Positions 1 to 5,297 of a stretch of 5,297 nt of DNA are shown piece by piece. The translations under genes were made by a program, and so were the position numbers. The stretch is from positions 1 to 5,297 of the forward strand of contig JAFWEA010000199.1 in assembly GCA_017543005.1 (NCBI GenBank). The letters are read 5' to 3'. How positions within the stretch are numbered: the first letter of the stretch is position 1; each line of letters begins with the position of its first letter. The notes beneath the pieces were generated by a model, which was not told where the DNA came from, did not search any database, and saw only the letters and a program-made list of their open reading frames with translations. The DNA comes from Solobacterium sp. GTDB lineage: Bacteria; Bacillota_I; Bacilli_A; Erysipelotrichales; Erysipelotrichaceae.

Positions 1-345
1 GGTGCCGGTCAGGGAAATCATCGTGTCGCCATGCCGCAGCAGGGCAGAGAAGGCCAGCCAGAGAGCGTTGGTGCCGCTCATGATATGCGGGCGGACCAGG
101 GCATCCTCGCAGCCCAGCACTGCCGCAAAGATCTTCTCCAGTTTGTCTCTGCCGCTGTCATAGTTGCCATAGCCGTTGATGTCCGCAAAGTCCGAATAGG
201 AAACGTTGTTGTCCATAAAGGCAGACAGAATCCGGTCGGAATTCAGAAGACTGATTCTGTCGATGTTGTGATATATCTCCTCCAGGTCCCGGTCGGACTG
301 AGCCGCCAGGTCCAGGATGTCTTTGTCAATCCGGTCTGAAATCAT
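1..345 (-). CDS. ynbB: YnbB-family PLP-dependent enzyme ('methionine gamma-lyase family' / aluminium resistance protein), N-terminal part
   Basis: This reading frame starts at ATG 345-343 and runs off the left edge, giving 115 residues. I recognise the family from two conserved blocks. Residues 58-73 hold GYG-NYDSGRDKLEKIF, and residues 84-95 hold VRPHIMSGTNAL, where family members usually read VRPQI.SGTHA. The family is a fold-type I PLP enzyme group annotated as Met_gamma_lyase or aluminium resistance protein and typified by Bacillus subtilis YnbB. Its reaction is not firmly established. Family proteins are about 400 residues long, so the PLP lysine and the C-terminal three-quarters lie outside the window. 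The start is well supported: AGGAG sits 7 bases upstream and a TATAAT box lies just before it. The usual His of SGTHA is Asn93 here. There is no signal peptide, so it should be cytoplasmic. It lies downstream of a terminator and is probably transcribed independently of the phosphorylase operon. Confidence 0.85.
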   Translation of the reverse strand, partial: MISDRIDKDILDLAAQSDRDLEEIYHNIDRISLLNSDRILSAFMDNNVSYSDFADINGYGNYDSGRDKLEKIFAAVLGCEDALVRPHIMSGTNALWLAFSALLRHGDTMISLTGT

Positions 346-352
346 AGTAAAT

Positions 353-357
353 CTCCT
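353..357 (-). promoter_or_regulatory. Shine-Dalgarno site of the ynbB-family gene
   Basis: The minus strand reads AGGAG here, 7 bases before ATG 345-343. It fixes the start of the left-edge gene, which is open at the window border. With the TATAAT at 375-370, the predicted 5' leader is only about 18 bases long, leaving no room for a riboswitch or attenuator. Confidence 0.85.
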
Positions 358-369
358 CTCAGTTCTTCT

Positions 370-398
370 ATTATATTCTTTTCCGGCCGAAATGAAGC
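370..398 (-). promoter_or_regulatory. Sigma-A-type promoter for the ynbB-family gene
   Basis: The minus strand has a perfect -10 box, TATAAT, at 375-370. At a 17-base spacing the -35 position (398-393) reads GCTTCA, a poor match to TTGACA, so basal strength may be modest or depend on an activator. No TG extension precedes the -10 box. Transcription would start near 362-364, just ahead of the AGGAG at 357-353. The site lies between the upstream operon's terminator and the gene, as expected for a separate transcription unit. The -10 call is strong and the -35 call is weak. Confidence 0.7.
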
Positions 399-411
399 GG
401 TCTGTATGCGG

Positions 412-455
412 AAACACAAAAGCCTCTGCCGGTCAGCGCAGAGGCTTCTGTGTTT
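412..455 (-). terminator. Rho-independent terminator of the cellobiose/cellodextrin phosphorylase operon
   Basis: Two 18-base arms (412-429 and 438-455) form an inverted repeat around an 8-base loop (430-437). The only imperfect position is A419 against C448. In minus-strand RNA this becomes a G-U wobble, so the stem is fully paired, while in plus-strand RNA it is an A-C mismatch. The distal half of the stem in the minus-strand transcript is TTTTGTGTTT, which acts as the U-rich tail after the GC-rich GCAGAGGC core. It begins 15 bases past the TGA of the cellodextrin phosphorylase gene, so it ends that transcript. The A-rich opposite arm could allow some bidirectional activity. Confidence 0.9.
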
Positions 456-470
456 AAGAGGAAAGAATGA

Positions 471-3353
471 TCAGAGCATGACTCTGAGGAAATGTTCTTT
501 ATGGTCTTCCGGGAAGCGGAATTCGCCCTGCACCGGTGTGCCGTCGAGCACCCAGGTGCTTTCCGGGCGGGCCCGGAAGGAAGCGCTGCCGTCGATTTCG
601 ACATGCAGGACGGTGCCGCCGATCTGCAGGTCATAGGCAAACTGCTTATCCTGCAGGACCGGGCTGATCCGCAGCGTATCGCCGTGGAACTCCAGCCCGC
701 AGATCTCATAGAGGGCCAGGGTGAGCCAGGAGGCGGTGCCGGACAGGATCGGGCCGATGTTTTCGCCGGTGATCGAGTTGTTGTACTGCGTGCAGAAGCG
801 CGGGTTTCCCTTAAGGACAAAGGGATTTTCCATGGTCCGGCAGGGCAGGGTCTTTTCGATCATGAAGAAGGCCAGATCCCTTAACCGCAGGGCCAGGGCT
901 GAGTCCGCAGTACTTCTGGCTGCCTGCAGGCAGGCTGTTACGGCCATCATCGCCGCATGCTTGAAGACACCACCGTTTTCCCGGTCGCCGGGGAAATAGA
1001 AGGAGGTCCCGGTGACGATGCCGAGGCGGTCATATTCCACCGGCGTGCAGAGCTTCAGCCCGGCCGGGGTTTTCAGATATGTTTCCACATGGTCCAGCAT
1101 GACCCGGATCTGTTCGTCATCGGCACAGCCGGACAGCAGGGCCCAGCTGAAGGAATTCAGATAGAATGTGCCGTCAATGTCCGGATCGGCAGACAGGCCG
1201 TCACCCGGGGCACCAAGATAGCGGAAGGAGCGGTCATCGTTGATCAGGCAGCGGGCATAGTAGGTATCTTTCCAGGCATGTTCGCGCAGGTTGCTGCGGG
1301 TCTCTTCGCAGATATCCTCAGCCAGTTCCGCCAGGTCCTGATCCCCGGCCAGTTCCGCCAGTTTGACGGTTTCGTCTGCCGCCTTGACCAGCAGGAAGCC
1401 GTTCATGACACTTTCACTCTGCGTATTCTGCAGGGCGGCGCCATAGGGCTGGTGCTGCTGTTCGATCTGCCGGCGGTATTGCTGTTCTTTTTCCGGTCCG
1501 TGCATGACCCCGCGGTCCAGCCGCAGCGTATCATTCCAGTCAGCGGTATCCAGCAGCGGCAGGCGGTGTTTCCCGACGGAAATCCGGCCGGAGTAGAGCA
1601 GGATTGCCTTCAATGTCTCCAGCAGGGTCCGGGTCCGGTTCGAGCCGGCCATAGGGAATTCCTGACGCAGGAAGGATGTATCATTGCTCAGGGTGACATA
1701 GCGGTATACTGCCTGCACCAGCCACAGCTGGTCATCCGAGCACATGCCCGGTTCCTTGCCGCGGGTGGTGAAGTTATGGTAGGCATAGCCCATCGGGAAG
1801 ACATTGACGATCCAGGCGGACAGCAGTTCGCGGATCAGGGCATCCTTGCCCTGGGCATGGAAGTAATACATCGAGGCGTAGAGATCCTGGATCTCCCGGA
1901 AGCCGGTTTCCCGGTACGCCTTCTGGGTCCAGGCAAACGAGCGGGATACATAGGTCTGATACAGAACCTGGAAGGGCAGGCTGCGGGACAGATAGGCATC
2001 GGTCTGCGGATCACCGGTATGGACCTGCAGGAAAGAACGGTAAGCCTGCTGTTCCGCCAGCATGGCCGCAAACACGGCCGTCAGGTTTTCCGGCCGGCGG
2101 GCAAAATCGCACAGGGCCTGCAGCTGCTGATCAAACAGCGGCCTGACGTCTTCCGGGGCACAGGACATGCCGGCATAAATGTCGATTACAGCCGGCTTAT
2201 CCTGCAGGGTGAAACTCTTGGCCATGGCGAAGAACGCGGCCCCCCGGCGGGTATGCCGGCAGTCCAGCCGGGCCAGATTCTCCGGGTGTTCATAGGAACC
2301 ACGGCCCAGGAAAGCGGCGGCACTGCTGCCGAATTCATCCATCATCTGTCCATCGGACACCAGCATGGCGAAGCGTTTTTCACTGTCGCAGGCTTTCGGC
2401 TTATGGTGCACGGTCATGGCGGCCGGATGACCATCCTGGCAGTACAGTTCGCTTTCCGCCACAACGTTGGCGTAGACGATGTCAGTCGTCAGGGTATTCG
2501 GGTCGGTGATGCCGAACATGCCCGTAACTGTCAGACGCAGATTCCTTGTCTTGCCGGAAAGATTCTCGATGGTAACGCGCTGCACTTCCACGGCATCCGG
2601 GAAGCCCGGCTGCTGCGGCAGGATGAAGATCAGCCGCCGGATGCGCAGACCGCATTCAGTTTCAACGGTAATTTCGGTGTGATTGACGCCATGCCGGCAG
2701 TGCGCGCTTCTGACGTTGGTGAAGGCATCGGCAGAGTAGAAGATCTGCCGGCCGTTTTCGCTCAGGTAGAACTGCCGGTTGGCCGGTTCCCCGTTGACAT
2801 CCGGATTCAGTTCATAGCGGGTAGCCAGCACCTGCTTGTCCTGCCGGCCCCGGAAGGAACCGCGGCCGAAACCGTCCAGCACGCTCTTCGGGGTGGACTG
2901 CAGGGGATCATCATAGCCTTCCCGGCTGCCCAGCAGCAGGTTGACGGCGTAGTGGGTGCCGACAGCAGGGGACTGCAGGTCCAGCAGCAGCTCACCCTGA
3001 TCATTCAGTTCACCCGGCGCCCGCATGAGCCGCGCCAGAAAACTCTTTACGGCTGCGGCGGTATCCGGATCCAGTTCATTTTCATGCTTTCCGTCAGACA
3101 GACAGAGCGTATTGGCATTCAGCAGATAATCCTGCTCCGGATCAGACAGATACGTCTGCAGTTCCGGCATGGCCAGCAGGTACCCGGCGGCCGGTACAGG
3201 TGCAGCCAGACCGCATACTGCAAAGACATGGCGGCGGCCGGCATACGTATATACAGCATCCCGATGCCCGCTCAGGCAGCTGCCGAAACGGGCAGCGGTC
3301 AGCTCAAGGGCTGTTTCAGCCCGGGATCGGGCAGTTTCAACTTCAAAATTCAT
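471..3353 (-). CDS. cdp: Cellodextrin phosphorylase (GH94)
   Basis: This enzyme (EC 2.4.1.49) phosphorolyses cello-oligosaccharides of three or more units to glucose 1-phosphate and a chain one glucose shorter, in the cytoplasm. Counting from the longer start at 3359, it has 962 residues, close to the roughly 980 of the clostridial enzyme I recall. Residues 156-170 (TPKSVLDGFGRGSFR) and 177-198 (VLATR to NRQFYL) lie in the N-terminal beta-sandwich and match clostridial cellodextrin phosphorylase closely. The helical barrel (about 455-890) carries GFREIQDLYASMYYF (486-500), the catalytic DWND (607-610, Asp610 the likely general acid), GDRENGGVFKH (791-801) and LSGTASW (872-878, phosphate binding). 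A small beta domain ends the protein. No signal peptide is seen. Start 3353 is preferred because GGAG lies 8 bases upstream, against 2 bases for the in-frame ATG at 3359. Oddities are Arg599 in place of the Gly of HGLPL and Thr611 in place of Cys after DWND. It is the second gene of the operon. Substrate chain-length preference is inferred from similarity. Confidence 0.92.
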   Translation of the reverse strand: MNFEVETARSRAETALELTAARFGSCLSGHRDAVYTYAGRRHVFAVCGLAAPVPAAGYLLAMPELQTYLSDPEQDYLLNANTLCLSDGKHENELDPDTAAAVKSFLARLMRAPGELNDQGELLLDLQSPAVGTHYAVNLLLGSREGYDDPLQSTPKSVLDGFGRGSFRGRQDKQVLATRYELNPDVNGEPANRQFYLSENGRQIFYSADAFTNVRSAHCRHGVNHTEITVETECGLRIRRLIFILPQQPGFPDAVEVQRVTIENLSGKTRNLRLTVTGMFGITDPNTLTTDIVYANVVAESELYCQDGHPAAMTVHHKPKACDSEKRFAMLVSDGQMMDEFGSSAAAFLGRGSYEHPENLARLDCRHTRRGAAFFAMAKSFTLQDKPAVIDIYAGMSCAPEDVRPLFDQQLQALCDFARRPENLTAVFAAMLAEQQAYRSFLQVHTGDPQTDAYLSRSLPFQVLYQTYVSRSFAWTQKAYRETGFREIQDLYASMYYFHAQGKDALIRELLSAWIVNVFPMGYAYHNFTTRGKEPGMCSDDQLWLVQAVYRYVTLSNDTSFLRQEFPMAGSNRTRTLLETLKAILLYSGRISVGKHRLPLLDTADWNDTLRLDRGVMHGPEKEQQYRRQIEQQHQPYGAALQNTQSESVMNGFLLVKAADETVKLAELAGDQDLAELAEDICEETRSNLREHAWKDTYYARCLINDDRSFRYLGAPGDGLSADPDIDGTFYLNSFSWALLSGCADDEQIRVMLDHVETYLKTPAGLKLCTPVEYDRLGIVTGTSFYFPGDRENGGVFKHAAMMAVTACLQAARSTADSALALRLRDLAFFMIEKTLPCRTMENPFVLKGNPRFCTQYNNSITGENIGPILSGTASWLTLALYEICGLEFHGDTLRISPVLQDKQFAYDLQIGGTVLHVEIDGSASFRARPESTWVLDGTPVQGEFRFPEDHKEHFLRVML

Positions 3354-3361
3354 CTTCATTT

Positions 3362-3365
3362 CTCC
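3362..3365 (-). promoter_or_regulatory. Shine-Dalgarno site deciding the cellodextrin phosphorylase start
   Basis: The minus strand reads GGAG here, followed by AA, an ATG (3359), AAG and a second ATG (3353). The spacing is 2 bases to the first ATG and 8 to the second, so the second is the better start. The site lies a few bases after the TGA of the cellobiose phosphorylase gene (3371-3369). Ribosomes finishing that gene could therefore reinitiate, which suggests translational coupling. Confidence 0.7.
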
Positions 3366-3368
3366 ATC

Positions 3369-5297
3369 TCAGCCCATGATGACTTCAACACTCACTTCGG
3401 CTGCGTCACACAGCGGCACCGGGCCGGCCGGGATTTCCTGCCCGTTCAGCAGGATTCTCTTTACACCCTTTTCGACGCCATCCGGGTTTTTGACCGTGAT
3501 GTGATACATGGTGTCACGGAACAGCCGGTTGACATGATATTCGCCGACAGCTGCCGGAATGCACGGATCGATCTTCAGACCGTCATAGTCCGGCACGATG
3601 CCGAGAATGCCTTCTGTCATGACCGTGAAAGTCCAGGCTGCCGTTCCGGTCAGCCAGGAATTCTTGCCCTCACCAAAGGTCGGGGCATCCTTGCCGGCTA
3701 CCATCTGGCAGTAGACATACGGTTCGGTCCGGTGAATCTCGGAAATCTCCTCGAGGAAGGCCGGACAGGTCTTTTTGTACAGTTCAAAGGCTCTGGTGCC
3801 ATGGCCCAGGATCGTCTCGGCAAAGATGACCCACGGGTTGTTGTGGCAGAAGATGCCGGCATTTTCCTTGTAACCCGGCGGGTAGGAAGAGATTTCACCG
3901 AGATTGAGATAGTACTTTGAATAGGCCGGGGTAAGCAGGACAATGCCGAACTTCGTATCCAGCATGTCACGCACCGAGGCCAGGGCCTTTTCGGCCTCAC
4001 CGGTTTCCACGCCGATGCCGGCCATGACGCACATGCCCTGCGGTTCGATATAGATCTTGCCTTCTTCACAGGCTGCGGAGCCGATTTTCTCGCCAAAGGC
4101 ATCGTAGGCCCGCAGGAACCACTCGCCATCCCAGCCCGAAGCCAGCACGGTATCGCTCATCGCCGCGGCCGCCTGACGCGCTTCGGCGGCTTCTTCCGTC
4201 AGCCCGATATGTTCGAGCAGGCTGGCGTATTCCCGGCCGTACTTGACGAACATGCCGGCAATGAATACGGATTCGGCCACCGGGCCTTCGGATGGCCCGG
4301 TCACCTGGAACGATTCACCCGGGTGGGCCGAGAAGCAGTTCAGGTTCAGGCAGTCATTCCAGTCAGCCCGTCCGATCAGCGGCAGACCGTGCGGGCCGAG
4401 ATTGTTCAGGGTGTAGCGGAAACTGCGGCGCAGATGTTCAAGCAGCGGTTTCTCGCTGCCGCTGACATTGTCAAACGGCACCGGGACCTTGAGGATATCC
4501 CAGTCCCCGGTTTCCCGGATATAGGCATCCGTGCAGGCGATCAGCCAGAGCGGGTCATCGTTGAAGCCGCCGCCGATATCCGCATTTCCTTTTTTGGTCA
4601 GCGGCTGATACTGGTGGTAGGCCCCGCCGTCTTCCTTCTGGGTGGCGGCGATATCCAGGATGCGCTCCCGGGCCCGGTCCGGAATCATGTGGACAAAACC
4701 GAGCAGGTCCTGGCAGGAATCACGGAAGCCCATGCCGCGGCCGATCCCGGATTCGTAATAGGAAGCGGAACGGGACATGTTGAAGGTCACCATGCACTGA
4801 TAGGCATTCCAGATATTGACCATCCGGTTGACGACCGGATTTTCCGTATTGACTTCAAAGCCGGACAGCAGGGAGGTCCAGAATTCCCCGAGCTTCGCAA
4901 AGGCTTCATCGAACTGTTCATCGGACAGATAGCGGTTCATGACTGCTTCGGCCGGTTCCTTGTTGATGATGCCCGGGGCGATGAATTTCTTTGTCTCATC
5001 GACTTCGACATAGACCAGGCCGAAGATGACGCGGAACGATTCGCCCGCTTCCAGGTGAATGTGGAAGTGGTGTGCACCGACCGGCTGCCAGCCGTGGGCG
5101 ATGGAGTTGCTGCAGTGACCGTTCTGTACAGCCTGCGGGTTCTTCGGGGAACCATAGACACCCATGAAGGCATCCCGGCTCGTATCGAAGGAATCGGCCG
5201 GCCGGTTGGCATAGAAGACAGCATAATGATTTCTTCTTTCCCGGTATTCGGTCTTGTGGTAGATGGCGCTGCCTTCCACTTCGACTTCGCCGGTGGA
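3369..5297 (-). CDS. cbp: Cellobiose phosphorylase (GH94), N-terminus cut by window edge
   Basis: This enzyme (EC 2.4.1.20) converts cellobiose and phosphate to glucose 1-phosphate and glucose by an inverting mechanism in the cytoplasm. The frame stays open to base 5297, giving 642 visible residues. Known family members have about 810-820, so roughly 175 N-terminal residues are missing. The GTG at 5279-5277 is therefore an internal Val codon, not the start. Visible parts are the end of the beta-sandwich (about 1-110), helical linker (115-150), helical barrel (about 155-560) and C-terminal beta domain. Key motifs, numbered from the window edge, are YESGIGRGMGFRDSCQD (181-197), HGLPLIGRADWNDCLNLN (303-320), IYIEPQGMCVMAGIG (415-429), SSYPPGYKENAGIFCHNN (470-487) and SWLTGTAAW (547-555). 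The DWND motif is at 4353-4364, and its second Asp matches the general acid reported for the Cellvibrio gilvus enzyme. The GRADWNDCLNLN signature favours cellobiose over chitobiose or oligoglucan specificity. The promoter and start lie beyond the right edge. The stop TGA is 9-15 bases before the next gene. Confidence 0.93.
   Translation of the reverse strand, partial: STGEVEVEGSAIYHKTEYRERRNHYAVFYANRPADSFDTSRDAFMGVYGSPKNPQAVQNGHCSNSIAHGWQPVGAHHFHIHLEAGESFRVIFGLVYVEVDETKKFIAPGIINKEPAEAVMNRYLSDEQFDEAFAKLGEFWTSLLSGFEVNTENPVVNRMVNIWNAYQCMVTFNMSRSASYYESGIGRGMGFRDSCQDLLGFVHMIPDRARERILDIAATQKEDGGAYHQYQPLTKKGNADIGGGFNDDPLWLIACTDAYIRETGDWDILKVPVPFDNVSGSEKPLLEHLRRSFRYTLNNLGPHGLPLIGRADWNDCLNLNCFSAHPGESFQVTGPSEGPVAESVFIAGMFVKYGREYASLLEHIGLTEEAAEARQAAAAMSDTVLASGWDGEWFLRAYDAFGEKIGSAACEEGKIYIEPQGMCVMAGIGVETGEAEKALASVRDMLDTKFGIVLLTPAYSKYYLNLGEISSYPPGYKENAGIFCHNNPWVIFAETILGHGTRAFELYKKTCPAFLEEISEIHRTEPYVYCQMVAGKDAPTFGEGKNSWLTGTAAWTFTVMTEGILGIVPDYDGLKIDPCIPAAVGEYHVNRLFRDTMYHITVKNPDGVEKGVKRILLNGQEIPAGPVPLCDAAEVSVEVIMG

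Noticed and set aside
31..339. A plus-strand open frame of 102 codons at the left end.
   Set aside because: It is antisense to the YnbB-family gene, whose minus-strand protein shows clear family motifs with a Shine-Dalgarno site and promoter. The plus-strand product shows no recognisable motif.
371..820. A minus-strand open frame of 149 codons overlapping the 3' end of the cellodextrin phosphorylase gene and the terminator.
   Set aside because: It is out of frame with a well-supported gene, its product is Ser/Arg/Pro-rich as expected of a frame-shadow in GC-rich DNA, and it reads through the terminator stem.
957..3920. A plus-strand open frame of 987 codons running antisense through most of the cellodextrin phosphorylase gene and into the cellobiose phosphorylase gene.
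   Set aside because: It is exactly in register with the codons of both minus-strand genes, which share one frame. Its stops would need TTA, CTA or TCA codons in those genes, and these are avoided in this GC-rich codon usage. The translation resembles no family I know and crosses the gene junction without any boundary signal. It is a codon-bias shadow.
3698..4129. A minus-strand open frame of 143 codons within the cellobiose phosphorylase gene.
   Set aside because: It lies in an alternative frame of an intact GH94 sequence, and its Arg/Pro/Ser-rich translation shows no domain.
5277..5279. A GTG codon that could be read as the start of the cellobiose phosphorylase.
   Set aside because: The frame stays open upstream to the window edge, and the visible protein lacks about 175 residues of the family's N-terminal beta-sandwich. 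It is an internal Val codon.
471..5297. Dense CCGG and GGCCGG words throughout both phosphorylase genes, considered as a possible repeat family or uptake-type signal.
   Set aside because: They fall in varied codon contexts and fit the preferred GCC, GGC, CCG and CGG codons. They show no fixed spacing, flanks or longer consensus.

Overview
The window shows about half of each side of a carbohydrate-catabolism locus from a GC-rich member of the Bacillota (Firmicutes). Evidence for this host is indirect. The proteins resemble clostridial cellobiose and cellodextrin phosphorylases, the third gene belongs to the YnbB/'aluminium resistance' family typical of Bacillota, Shine-Dalgarno sites are strong, and the one visible promoter has a perfect TATAAT. 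A gut or rumen fibre-associated anaerobe is plausible, but the species cannot be named from this sequence.

All real genes are on the minus strand, so the biological order runs right to left. From 5297 to 3369 lies the C-terminal four-fifths of a GH94 cellobiose phosphorylase, cut by the window edge. After a gap of 9 to 15 bases comes a complete GH94 cellodextrin phosphorylase (3353 to 471). An 18-bp stem terminator (412-455) closes this operon. A short AT-rich promoter (370-398) and a Shine-Dalgarno site then start a separate gene, the N-terminus of a YnbB-family PLP-dependent enzyme (345 to 1), cut by the left edge.

The two phosphorylases make a coherent cytoplasmic pathway. The cellodextrin enzyme shortens imported cello-oligosaccharides one glucose at a time, releasing glucose 1-phosphate. 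The cellobiose enzyme then splits the remaining disaccharide into glucose 1-phosphate and glucose. Each phosphorolysis keeps bond energy that hydrolysis would lose. The transporter, regulator and operon promoter would lie beyond the right edge. The YnbB-family gene appears to be an independent transcription unit with no evident role in cellodextrin use.

I found no mobile element, CRISPR array, tRNA or rRNA, and no evidence of a wholly new system. The most notable points are two substitutions next to the catalytic motif of the cellodextrin phosphorylase and the back-to-back pairing of the two GH94 enzymes.
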